The notes under the pieces were generated by a model. The model searched no databases, had not been told where the DNA came from, and was given only the letters and a program-made list of their open reading frames with translations. This document shows, piece after piece, positions 56,139 through 64,000 of a DNA stretch of 64,000 nt. The position numbers and the translations under genes are program-made. Source of the stretch: an uncultured delta proteobacterium (GTDB lineage: Bacteria > Desulfobacterota > Desulfobulbia > Desulfobulbales > Desulfocapsaceae); assembly GCA_903875445.1 (NCBI GenBank), contig CAIQWD010000072.1, positions 1-64,000 on the forward strand, written 5' to 3'. The stretch's first letter is position 1. Each line of letters starts with the position of its first letter.

Positions 56139-57295
56139 TTTTCCAGATCTCCACGAAACCAACGCCACCAACCGATGACTGCCGCCAGATTGAGAACAAA
56201 GAAAAAATAGCTCAATCCAATCACTTTCTGTTTCCGCAAACTCGGGAATATTGCCGCTACCAAAACGAGGAAATAGAAAAGCACCTGTACGCCAGCCATC
56301 AACGAATAAAATCCATCTTGGGAAACCTCACTGGTAAAAAAAACAACTGGAAGCAAGAAAGGAACAAGCAGTCTGGCCACCTTATGAGAATAAAATTTCC
56401 ACCAGAGACCGAATGACAGCGGATTTCGCAACTCTTTGATAAGTGAAAAAAGCTGCCAGTTGCCCGCCAGAGTGCGCACTTTCCTCTTCCATTCGGTAGT
56501 TACCCCATCCGAGACAATGTCATACGCTTTGGCTTTGCCATCAAAGACAACACGCCCGCCCCGCAAATAGCATTGCAGAGGACAGTAGACATCATCTAAA
56601 AGTGTCCCTTGGGGTATCGCGGTATACAAATTCCTGCGAATTCCATACACGGCCCCTGTGGCACCCACTACAGAGCCTGTGGTACTCTCAAGTCTCCTTA
56701 TCATTTTTTCGTATCGCCAATATGCGCCCATCTCCACTTCAATCTTACTTGCATGGCTTTCGATAAAATGCAATTCACCACTGACACAGCCGACAGTATT
56801 ATCAGAAAAATTTACTGCTAGTTCCCGGATAGTGTCGGAAGCAAAGGTCTGCCGGCAATCGGTAAAGATGATTATTTCTCCGGATGCACTATTCACTCCC
56901 GCATTCAGGGCCATTGCCTTGCCCATTGACTCAGGCTGAACGAGCAGTCGAACTGCTGGTGTTGGAACACAATTCTGCCCTTGAAATTGCCTGACTTTCG
57001 CCTCAGTTTCATCTTTCGAACCATCGGAAATTACAATTATTTCAAGCTTCTCCAAGGGGTAATCCTGAGTACACAAATTTGTCAGCCGCTGGATTACCCG
57101 GTCGGCTTCATCTTTTACAGCAATAACAACCGAAATCGTTGGAGGCTCTAGCGAACGAATTTTTCGAATATTTTGTGGCCGCAAAAGAGCAATAAAATAC
57201 AATAGCAGCGGGTAGCCAAGGTAGGTATAAACGATAAATGATAGGGAGAACCAGAAAAGTATTTCCGGCTTCATCTGCATCCCCTCATTTTGCAA
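56126..57295 (-). CDS. Membrane glycosyltransferase, family 2
   Basis: A 389-residue processive-type GT2: an N-terminal membrane helix (about 10-34), the GT-A domain with PTISVVIAVKDEADRVIQRL, IIVISDGSKDETE, the D-x-D-like FTDCRQTF, LLDDVYCPL, and the acceptor-site EWKRKVRTLAGNWQLF. Two or three C-terminal helices follow. Such enzymes extend polysaccharides at the membrane. The start overlaps the end of the exosortase gene by 11 bases, so the genes are translationally linked. Confidence 0.9.
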   Translation of the reverse strand: MQNEGMQMKPEILFWFSLSFIVYTYLGYPLLLYFIALLRPQNIRKIRSLEPPTISVVIAVKDEADRVIQRLTNLCTQDYPLEKLEIIVISDGSKDETEAKVRQFQGQNCVPTPAVRLLVQPESMGKAMALNAGVNSASGEIIIFTDCRQTFASDTIRELAVNFSDNTVGCVSGELHFIESHASKIEVEMGAYWRYEKMIRRLESTTGSVVGATGAVYGIRRNLYTAIPQGTLLDDVYCPLQCYLRGGRVVFDGKAKAYDIVSDGVTTEWKRKVRTLAGNWQLFSLIKELRNPLSFGLWWKFYSHKVARLLVPFLLPVVFFTSEVSQDGFYSLMAGVQVLFYFLVLVAAIFPSLRKQKVIGLSYFFFVLNLAAVIGWWRWFRGDLEKCWR

Positions 57296-58118
57296 GAAGG
57301 CGATTTACAGCAATAAGAAGCATAAGTCCAAGGACAAAAATCAAAATCCCTGAAAAATCGTGAAGAAACCCGTGAGCCACCTCAGAACCATAGTTCTGAG
57401 CGAGTATTGCCGTAGCTGTAAGACGAATAATGTTGGCAAAAATTGCGATAGGTGCGGCAGCAAGAAAAAGCACCCATTTCTTCAACATCGACAAGTCCGA
57501 GAAAAAAGCCAATGCACCTCCAAGAGCAAACAGAGTGACCAGTGAACGTAGGCCTGAACAGGCTGCCACTACCTCAAGAGTTGTCTCTGCCAGATGCAGC
57601 ACATTGCCCTCCCGATACACCGGAATGCCGATTAAATAAATCACCTGTTCGGTCAGATACGAGCCGAAAAGCTGCATGGGAAAGGCGATCTTATTCCAGA
57701 TAATTGCCGGCAGGGGGATCATGAACAAGAGGTATAAAATGGGCACGGCAAGCTTCTTCAGCTGGTTGAACCCATAAAGGAAATGCACAATTCCGAGTAA
57801 AACAACGACCAGGGACAGCCTTTGCAGGAAAAATTCGGATCCGATTTTGCCAGCAACGAGTATCAAAAGCCCGGCAAGAATCGTCAGCAACCCGCCGTTT
57901 CCGGGGGTAACCAGCATGAGCCGGAGTTCCTTGCGCAAAGTGTACAGCATATAAGCGGTAATCGCCGGGATGAAATAGCCATGCGAATAGTCATCGTTGG
58001 TATTCCAGGCGGCCACCAGGGTCTTGAGAAACGGCAGATATAAAACAAGCAAAGCGGCCAAGACCACGCCTATTAGAACCGGTGCAAGGGTGCTCTCGTA
58101 ATTGGTTCTGGCACTCAT
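57285..58118 (-). CDS. Exosortase
   Basis: A 277-residue inner-membrane protease/transpeptidase with about eight helices. It processes C-terminal sorting tags of the PEP-CTERM type and works in glycan-linked surface anchoring. The catalytic set is visible: Cys187 in VVAACSGLRSL, Arg232 in FANIIRLTA and His253 in FLHDFSG. The N-terminal DDYSHGYFIP is also typical. I cannot assign the exact exosortase subtype. It overlaps epsI on the left side of its start (four bases) and the GT2 at its end. No substrate protein with a recognisable sorting tag is encoded in the window. Confidence 0.93.
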   Translation of the reverse strand: MSARTNYESTLAPVLIGVVLAALLVLYLPFLKTLVAAWNTNDDYSHGYFIPAITAYMLYTLRKELRLMLVTPGNGGLLTILAGLLILVAGKIGSEFFLQRLSLVVVLLGIVHFLYGFNQLKKLAVPILYLLFMIPLPAIIWNKIAFPMQLFGSYLTEQVIYLIGIPVYREGNVLHLAETTLEVVAACSGLRSLVTLFALGGALAFFSDLSMLKKWVLFLAAAPIAIFANIIRLTATAILAQNYGSEVAHGFLHDFSGILIFVLGLMLLIAVNRLLAK

Positions 58119-58771
58119 AGCCGCGCTCCGGGCAGATGTCCTTCAAGAAGAGGCATTACCTGTTGGGCGAATTCCTTGGCGCGAGCTTCGGCGGCGGCAA
58201 TGTCCCCCTCCCCGGCAACCGTCATAATTCGCACGAAGGTGCCGTCGCGTCTGCCGGTAAGCATCGCATCAAGAACTAGATAAATTTTCTCCCAATACTC
58301 GGAGGCGATAATCCGCCCCCTGTTCTGGTACCAGTACAGTACCACTTGGTATTCCGAGCCGTTGCGAATGAGCATTTGCGAAACGGTGGCCTCTTTTTTC
58401 CCCTCTATCCCGGACTGCAACACCACCTTTTTCACCCCGTCAATGCCCCAGCCGCCACCGGGAAGACAATTCTTCGGCGAATGGTAGCTGCCACTGACCC
58501 CAACCGACTTATAATAGCCGACATAGAGGTTTATTCGTGATGCAGAACCATCAAGGTAATTATATTGGAGATAGTCGTCCACTCCGAGAAGTTCGAGGAC
58601 ATCGGCGGAAGACTGAAAGGAGTTAGCAAGATAATAACTCCCTATTTGGTGGGGAAAGAGGCCTAACGCCTTTTTAATCGGTACCGGCGTCACCTCCGAC
58701 GTCATCTGCAGGAGATACCAGGTAATCGCAAATAAGGCCAAGACAATGAGTACTCTTCCTTTGCTTATCAT
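58115..58771 (-). CDS. epsI: EpsI family exosortase-associated protein
   Basis: A 218-residue protein with an N-terminal membrane anchor (about 5-23) and an extracytoplasmic EpsI domain. The family motif SYHSPKNCLPGGGW (about 95-108) and VLYWYQNRGR are clear. EpsI is found next to or fused with exosortases; its role in maturation or glycan handling is not settled. It overlaps the exosortase gene by four bases. Confidence 0.9.
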   Translation of the reverse strand: MISKGRVLIVLALFAITWYLLQMTSEVTPVPIKKALGLFPHQIGSYYLANSFQSSADVLELLGVDDYLQYNYLDGSASRINLYVGYYKSVGVSGSYHSPKNCLPGGGWGIDGVKKVVLQSGIEGKKEATVSQMLIRNGSEYQVVLYWYQNRGRIIASEYWEKIYLVLDAMLTGRRDGTFVRIMTVAGEGDIAAAEARAKEFAQQVMPLLEGHLPGARL

Positions 58772-58790
58772 TTGTATTCTTAGGATTTTT

Positions 58791-60284
58791 CTACCAGGAA
58801 AACAGATTTTTTTCCATTAACAGAGACAAGACCACACGATGCTCATCGTAACTGTCATTTGCCTTTTCCGAATCCTGCAGCGAATAGTCATAGGAAAGAT
58901 TTAAGGTGTACCAGCGCCAAAAGTGATAACCGGCACTGGTTCCGATGGCAAAGCGTTGTCGATTAATAATAGTGGTTTCCGTAAGGGGCTGGTTATCGGT
59001 GGTGGTCCCGACAGTAAAGGCTGCATTCCTCTGACTGATAATTTCCTCCTGATCCTCATAACGATAACTGGTAAACATCCTGAGGGTCAAATCCTTCAGG
59101 ATTTCATATTGATAATCGATCCGCGCCTGCGAAAATTTCAGTAGTCCGTTGTCATTCGTGCCGGTGAAGTTCTGCCAATCATATCCGTGGGTTGCCGTTA
59201 CCTCGAAAGTGCTGTGTTCCAAGGTGTACTTGAGACCGGCATTGGCATTATAGCCCCAATTCCCGGTCTTTCCCTCGGTTACCTGATAAGATGGGCCACC
59301 GCCTAAAGTAATCTGAAAATCTTTGGAAACTTCCCATCGCCAACCGGCAGTCACATCATGCAGAAAAGAACTGTCTCGATTGACTTGATCATAATCGATG
59401 CCCAAATAACTGTAGGTTAAACTGAGGGGATGATGGTCAATGAGACTTGACTCAAGCATCGTTGAGGCCCTGTATTCACTCAGATCCTGGTCGATATTCT
59501 CGCCGGTTGTCGCCTTTTCCGCCGCGACGGTATCATACAAACCCCTCACATATTTTGCGGTAGCCGTCAGTTTCCAGATGGAATCAAAACGATGGACGAC
59601 AGATAAGGAAGCCTCATGACGATCATAATTCTGGAAACCGGAACCGGCTTTAACATCAATATTATCCAAGAGGTCGTAGGTATAACCTAAAGTGAAAAGG
59701 CTATCCTCCCAATACCTATACTCGGAAACAAAACCCAAATCGTTCGTCCTATATTTCCGACGACCGGTATTATCGGAAAGCTGCACCGAACTGTTGGCTT
59801 TGGTTGCACTCTGGTCGAGGGCCGCATCGGTCAAAAGATATTTTTCCGAAAGCTTGAGTTGCCAGTTGCGGGTAAGAAATCGATTAAACTTCGCCGACAG
59901 ATCATGATCGACATCATGATCGTAGGTTTCATAATCATAATGAAAACTCGGCGAGTAGTGAAACGACACTTCATCCCGGGCGGTAACACTGGAGATGTCT
60001 ATGAGAGGTGCAACGCGAAAACGATCATATTCATCATTCTGCAGGGCGGTAAGATCCTCGGTTGTCGTCACCACTCCCGTGCCGCTTGCCGCATTAAGGT
60101 TCTTATTTTTATCGTACTGGCGATCATATCGTTCATAACCGACGCTCACGCCACCATCCACTTTGTAATCCCTCGCGGCAACAGTTGGTGCCCACCCAAG
60201 AAGAGCAACGGCAAGAAAGGACGGCAGAACCGCACCGGCACATCCGGTACATCTCTTCTTTGATAGGGCCTTCCGCATGCTCAT
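58791..60284 (-). CDS. Outer-membrane beta-barrel protein of the exosortase locus
   Basis: A 497-residue protein with a signal peptide (about 1-38, ending PTVAARD) and a long series of amphipathic strands ending in aromatic residues (YRYWEDSLFTLGYTYD, LKYTLEHSTFEVTATHGYDW), closing with a short strand ending in LFSW. This is the pattern of large outer-membrane barrels found in PEP-CTERM and exosortase loci, which may form the glycan exit channel. The stop codon is 19 bases before epsI, and the start follows the export protein gene after three bases. Confidence 0.8.
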   Translation of the reverse strand: MSMRKALSKKRCTGCAGAVLPSFLAVALLGWAPTVAARDYKVDGGVSVGYERYDRQYDKNKNLNAASGTGVVTTTEDLTALQNDEYDRFRVAPLIDISSVTARDEVSFHYSPSFHYDYETYDHDVDHDLSAKFNRFLTRNWQLKLSEKYLLTDAALDQSATKANSSVQLSDNTGRRKYRTNDLGFVSEYRYWEDSLFTLGYTYDLLDNIDVKAGSGFQNYDRHEASLSVVHRFDSIWKLTATAKYVRGLYDTVAAEKATTGENIDQDLSEYRASTMLESSLIDHHPLSLTYSYLGIDYDQVNRDSSFLHDVTAGWRWEVSKDFQITLGGGPSYQVTEGKTGNWGYNANAGLKYTLEHSTFEVTATHGYDWQNFTGTNDNGLLKFSQARIDYQYEILKDLTLRMFTSYRYEDQEEIISQRNAAFTVGTTTDNQPLTETTIINRQRFAIGTSAGYHFWRWYTLNLSYDYSLQDSEKANDSYDEHRVVLSLLMEKNLFSW

Positions 60285-60287
60285 CCG

Positions 60288-61028
60288 TTAATTGACGATA
60301 ACGATATCACCGGCCTCGATGAATACGTTTTTCTCCAGATCGGTACCATCGAGAAAATCTCCGTAATCAAATAACAACGTGTTTCCTTTGAAGAGTTTTT
60401 TGTCTTTTTTCGGTTCCTTGCGCACCAGCGTTATTTTTGACTTCGACCACTCGGTAAAACCGCCACAACGGGCAACGGTCTGCACGATATTGATGGGATA
60501 ATCCAGATAATACACGCCGGGTTTAGCGACCTTGCCCATGACGGTGTACCGCTGGCTGTTGCTTTGCACCAGTACCACGGTAATATTGGGATTATCAAAC
60601 ACGGAGGCATACAGCACCTTCAGGTAATCGGCCAACTGTGTCAAGGTGAAGCCGACGGCTTCCACATCGCCGATATGCTTGAGAGAAATGCGCCCATCAA
60701 TCCGTACCTGCACCCCTGTTCCACTCGCTCTCAGGCTGTCTTCCGTTTGCGGCCCCCTGCTGCTTGAAGCGGTGGTGGAGGAGGAAGGAAGAATGGCCGA
60801 CATATCACCTTCACCGTAAACCTGAACGCTTAAGAGATCTCCATGGCCGATTACATACTGCTCCTCAGAGGGTACAGCTGCCATCGATTTTCCCAGGACC
60901 TTTTCACGGGCAGAGTCCCGCAATTCGCTGGTAATCGGGACATCGGCAGTCGATTGAGCCGCCCAAACGTTCTCTCCGAATAATAAAACGAATAATGCTA
61001 ACAGATAAAAGTTGCGCAATTTTGCCAT
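60288..61028 (-). CDS. Polysaccharide export protein (Wza-like, SLBB)
   Basis: A 246-residue exported protein with a signal peptide (AKLRNFYLLALFVLLFGENVWA). The Poly_export domain is seen in YVIGHGDLLSVQVYGEGDMS and VRIDGRISLKHIGDVEAVGFTLTQLADYL. An SLBB-type domain follows: YTVMGKVAKPGVYYLDYPINIVQ. An unusual Ser/Thr-rich insertion (about 83-100) interrupts the first domain. No lipobox is present, unlike E. coli Wza. It is the first gene of the minus-strand run down to the GT2, divergent from prsT. Confidence 0.88.
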   Translation of the reverse strand: MAKLRNFYLLALFVLLFGENVWAAQSTADVPITSELRDSAREKVLGKSMAAVPSEEQYVIGHGDLLSVQVYGEGDMSAILPSSSTTASSSRGPQTEDSLRASGTGVQVRIDGRISLKHIGDVEAVGFTLTQLADYLKVLYASVFDNPNITVVLVQSNSQRYTVMGKVAKPGVYYLDYPINIVQTVARCGGFTEWSKSKITLVRKEPKKDKKLFKGNTLLFDYGDFLDGTDLEKNVFIEAGDIVIVN

Positions 61029-61333
61029 AATACCCCCGCTGAATCCGGAATTAACTCATTTTTTACCCTTGCAATTTTTTTGAAGTTAAGCATATCTTTT
61101 CTTATTTGTCACTCATTTGCCCGGAAATTAAGATTTTTTTCTCCGTTTTCAACCTGGGATCAATGAGCCTGACCCCCTTGAGAAAAGACAAATTTCCATA
61201 GGAAAACTTGGCAATTTTATATAGACTGTTCACATCGACCTTAACAATCAAACACCCGATTTCCGTCCTTCAGCGAAGGAAGGTATTTTCTTGAAAACGT
61301 TCTCATTCCATCCATTTCACCAGGGTCTTTCCC
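61029..61333. other. Divergent intergenic region, export protein / PrsT
   Basis: About 300 bases, A+T-rich, expected to hold promoters in both directions. A short hairpin (CCTTC-AGC-GAAGG, around 61268-61281) precedes prsT by some 50 bases. I see no sigma-54 sequence with correct spacing and no gene. Confidence 0.4.
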
Positions 61334-63610
61334 ATGACTTTAAAGCATCTCTCCACCCTTGTATTTCTTGTTATCTTTTTCTGTACTCTCCCGGCTTGTT
61401 CAGATACCAACGAAAAAAAGGCAAAGCATTACCAACGAGCGCTCGAATATATTAAAAATTCCGATGACAAAGCCGCAATCCTTGAGCTGAAAAATGCCAT
61501 CCAGCTCGATGCCAAGTTCGCCGACGCCAGATACCAATTGGGATTGCTTTATCTGAAAGCCGGTGATCCCAAGGCAGCTTTCGGGGAATTACAACGCACC
61601 GCAAGCCTCGACCCCAATAATCTCGATGCCGGGGTTAAGGTGGCCGAATTCCATCTCCTTTCACGTAACAAAGAGGAGAGTAGAAAATATGCGGAACAGG
61701 TACTCGCTGTAAATCCGAATTACCAGGACGGACTGGCCCTTCTCGCCAATCTGGAATTAATCGACGGTAATTTTCCGAAGGCAGAGGAAACAATCGACAA
61801 GGCTCTCCAGCAAGCCCCGGAAAATGATGTGTTCTATAACATCAAGGGCAGAATACTGGCTGCCCAAAATAAATGGGAGGAAAGTGAGAAACAGTTTCAA
61901 AAGGCTATTGAACTGAAACCGGACTATTTCCCCAATTACCGCACTCTCCTTATGTTCTATGAACAACGAAAAGATGAACGGGCCTTGCAGACCCTGTTGA
62001 CGACAATGCTGCAGAAATTTCCGGAGAATCCGCAATTGCAGCTTATGTTGGCCGGCTTGTATCAAAAAAAAGGTGAATTGGAGAAGGCGGAACACGCTCT
62101 CTTGCAGGCCATTGCAATGCAGAAAGACTCTTCATCCTTTCGGTTGACATTGGCTGATTTTTATAAAAACCATCAAATGTACAATAAAGCTGAAGAGTCA
62201 CTCAAAGCAGCAGTCACCGATTTCCCCAAAGACCTGCAACTCCAGGTAGCCCTCGCCGAACTGCAGTTCGATCTGCAAAAATTACCCGAGGCCCGTGCCA
62301 TTATGGAATCTATTTTGGCATCCAATCCGGCTCATGGCGGGGCTAACTTGATTAAGGCCCGGTTTCTTATCAGAGAAGGCAAAAACGATGAGGCGATCCA
62401 GATTATCACCCCGCTTACCAGCGATTATCCCAAATGGGCCGATCCCTTTTATTATTCAGCGCTGGCTCACCTGCGGATCGGAAAAATAGAACTGGCGCAA
62501 AAATCGATTGAACTGGCCATGCAGAACAATCCGGCAAATGATCGCTACCATGCTCTTGCGGCCCAGATCCATCTGCTACGCGGGAGCGGCAGCGATGCCG
62601 AAAAAGAGGCCGGTATGGCTCTCAGTATCAACCCCCGCAATTTCATTGCCTTAAAGATCCTTGTCCAGTCCATGGTTCAGGAAAAAGCCTATGAAAAAGC
62701 GGTGAAGATAATCGAGTCCCTCGACAAAAAGTTGCTTGCCGAAGACCCCGAACTTCTCGGTACTGCAGGAATGGCTTATCTGGGGTTGAATAACACTGAA
62801 AAAGCCAAACAAACCTTCACGACTCTATTGACCCTAGCTCCTGACAACTCAAAGGCCTTGAGTCTTCTCACTGCCCTGACGGCCGGCAAGGACCTCGACA
62901 AGGCCATTGCCTTCGTTAAAAACCATATTGCCGCCCACCCCGATGGTGGCCATTATCTTCTCCTGGGTGATCTTTATGTTAATAAAAAACAATTCGATGA
63001 AGCGCTGCAGGCATACGAAAAGGCCCAAGAATTACGACCGGAAGATCCGCAAGGCTATATTCTTCGTGCCAATCTTTTAAATATCATGGGGAAAACCGAT
63101 GCAACCATCGCCCAGTATAACGAACTTCTCAAAACCCAGCCGAACTCCATTGCCGGTCTCATGGGTTTGGCAACTGCCTATGAAAGCATCAACCGTTTTG
63201 CCGAGGCCAAGGCAAAATACCAACGAGTCCTGGAACTCCAGCCGAACCTTCCGGCAGCTTCCAATAATCTTGCCTGGCTGATCGCTTCAGAGGAAAACGG
63301 CGATCTTGGCGAAGCCCTTCGCCTGGCTATGCAGGCCAAACAGGCGCTACCCGACCAAGCGAATATAACCGACACCCTTGGCTGGGTGCACTATAAACGG
63401 AACTCTTATCCCTTGGCCATATCCCAATTCAAACAAGCGCTCGAGCATCGCCCGGAGGATCCAACTATCCGCTACCATCTCGCCCTCGCCCAATTCGCTA
63501 ACGGCGAGAAAGAAGAGGCTATTGCTTTGTTGGAAAAGGTGCTTGGCGACGAAGGCAGGTTTAAGGAAAGGACGGAGGCCACAACGACGCTCCAGAGTTG
63601 GAAAAAGTAA
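61334..63610 (+). CDS. prsT: PrsT-like TPR lipoprotein of the exosortase system
   Basis: A 758-residue lipoprotein: signal peptide with lipobox LPAC (Cys22), then tetratricopeptide repeats over nearly the whole length (for example KAAILELKNAIQLDAKFADA, FPKAEETIDKALQQAPEND, FDEALQAYEKAQELRPEDP, YPLAISQFKQALEHRPEDP). Length, lipid anchor and place beside exosortase, EpsI and export genes match the PEP-CTERM-associated TPR protein PrsT. It probably scaffolds the trans-envelope export machine in the periplasm. A hairpin follows 60 bases after the stop. Confidence 0.88.
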   Translation: MTLKHLSTLVFLVIFFCTLPACSDTNEKKAKHYQRALEYIKNSDDKAAILELKNAIQLDAKFADARYQLGLLYLKAGDPKAAFGELQRTASLDPNNLDAGVKVAEFHLLSRNKEESRKYAEQVLAVNPNYQDGLALLANLELIDGNFPKAEETIDKALQQAPENDVFYNIKGRILAAQNKWEESEKQFQKAIELKPDYFPNYRTLLMFYEQRKDERALQTLLTTMLQKFPENPQLQLMLAGLYQKKGELEKAEHALLQAIAMQKDSSSFRLTLADFYKNHQMYNKAEESLKAAVTDFPKDLQLQVALAELQFDLQKLPEARAIMESILASNPAHGGANLIKARFLIREGKNDEAIQIITPLTSDYPKWADPFYYSALAHLRIGKIELAQKSIELAMQNNPANDRYHALAAQIHLLRGSGSDAEKEAGMALSINPRNFIALKILVQSMVQEKAYEKAVKIIESLDKKLLAEDPELLGTAGMAYLGLNNTEKAKQTFTTLLTLAPDNSKALSLLTALTAGKDLDKAIAFVKNHIAAHPDGGHYLLLGDLYVNKKQFDEALQAYEKAQELRPEDPQGYILRANLLNIMGKTDATIAQYNELLKTQPNSIAGLMGLATAYESINRFAEAKAKYQRVLELQPNLPAASNNLAWLIASEENGDLGEALRLAMQAKQALPDQANITDTLGWVHYKRNSYPLAISQFKQALEHRPEDPTIRYHLALAQFANGEKEEAIALLEKVLGDEGRFKERTEATTTLQSWKK

Positions 63611-63670
63611 CGGATGGGAATGGTCGCTGAGGTGCCAGCGACCGAGCGCCACCCCTCTGCTAACGCAATT

Positions 63671-63708
63671 TACGAACTGCCCCGTTTTAATTGGCGGGGC
63701 AGTTCGTA
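63671..63708. terminator. Hairpin between prsT and mnmE
   Basis: A perfect 14-bp stem (63671-63684 with 63695-63708) with a 10-nt loop sits between two convergent genes. It lacks a T-run on either side, so it may act as a shared barrier or RNA-stability element rather than a classic intrinsic terminator. Confidence 0.6.
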
Positions 63709-63711
63709 CAC

Positions 63712-64000
63712 CTACTTACCCAAACAAAACTCGGCGAAGATGACATCAAGTATGTCTTCGGTAGTGGTTTCCCCAACTATTTCCGCCAGACGATCGAGAC
63801 ACTCCTGGAGATCGACGGCGATAAGGTCATTGGTAAGCCCGGAATTCAGGGATTCGAAAACCCGTTCGCACGCCTGGTGCGCTGCCAACAGGGCCTGCTT
63901 ATGTCGCACATTGGGGGCGCAGCCGCCTTCTTCCCACTGATCGCTCCCCGAGGTGACAGCTCTAAACAAAGCCTGTTTCAGCTCGTCAATGCCCAGTTGA
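63712..64000 (-). CDS. mnmE: tRNA modification GTPase MnmE, C-terminal part
   Basis: Only the last 95 or so codons lie in the window; the frame stays open to the right edge. It reads IDELKQALFRAV, then NVRHKQALLAAHQACERV, LIAVDLQECLDRLAEIVGET and the terminal EDILDVIFAEFCLGK. The last segment, with its Cys in F-C-x-G-K, is the invariant end of MnmE, which with MnmG modifies the wobble uridine of several tRNAs. The GTPase domain is outside the window. Confidence 0.92.
   Translation of the reverse strand, partial: QLGIDELKQALFRAVTSGSDQWEEGGCAPNVRHKQALLAAHQACERVFESLNSGLTNDLIAVDLQECLDRLAEIVGETTTEDILDVIFAEFCLGK

Overview
The window looks like part of the chromosome of a Gram-negative, probably anaerobic Desulfobacterota bacterium, with Desulfobulbales-like lineages the most likely. 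The pointers are an alpha-type GlnA beside a type III GlnN with GlnB/GlnD/AmtB, a cysteine synthase fused to a CysRS-like domain, sigma-54-driven psp genes, UPF0280, and an exosortase-type exopolysaccharide locus with a PrsT-like TPR lipoprotein. This placement comes from gene content and protein resemblance alone; no rRNA gene is present.

Region 1 (1 to about 11.1 kb) is an A+T-rich accessory block ending at the 3' side of a tRNA-Arg(UCU) gene. It holds an AlpA-like DNA-binding protein and a 951-residue primase-helicase. Next to the latter is a non-coding stretch full of palindromes and 9-bp repeats that could be a replication origin. Small element-type genes follow, then a structured non-coding kilobase, then a run of exported or lipid-anchored proteins of unknown function, including two adjacent lipoproteins with the same C-terminal module and a lipoprotein with nine 24-residue MORN-like repeats. 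No integrase is visible, so the other end of the element probably lies left of the window.

Region 2 (11.1 to 23.3 kb, almost all minus strand) is nitrogen and sulfur assimilation: the cysteine synthase/CysRS-like fusion (both aminoacylation signatures lost), a DciA-like protein, glnA, a relic of glnE, glnN, glnD, glnB and amtB. The alpha-type GlnA has no adenylylation tyrosine, which fits the decay of glnE. Shared operator-like motifs precede glnN and amtB.

Region 3 (23.4 to 41.1 kb) is mostly core genes: mtnA, two PilZ proteins, manB-manC, rfbA-rfbD, UPF0280, cvpA, a phosphopantetheinyl transferase, mutM, a moeA-like gene and aroE. It also has a periplasmic binding protein with a sensor kinase whose reading frame is split at an A8 tract, and the phage-shock genes pspF / pspABC with a textbook sigma-54 promoter.

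Region 4 (41.1 to 63.6 kb) is an exopolysaccharide/exosortase locus: initiating sugar transferase, O-antigen-ligase/polymerase-like protein, several family-4-type glycosyltransferases, a radical SAM protein, a flippase, a large exported protein with a zinc ribbon, a family-2 glycosyltransferase, exosortase, EpsI, an outer-membrane beta-barrel, a Wza-like export protein and PrsT. The stretch from about 42.8 to 52.8 kb is visibly more A+T-rich, as is common for exchanged glycan cassettes. The 3' part of mnmE closes the window.
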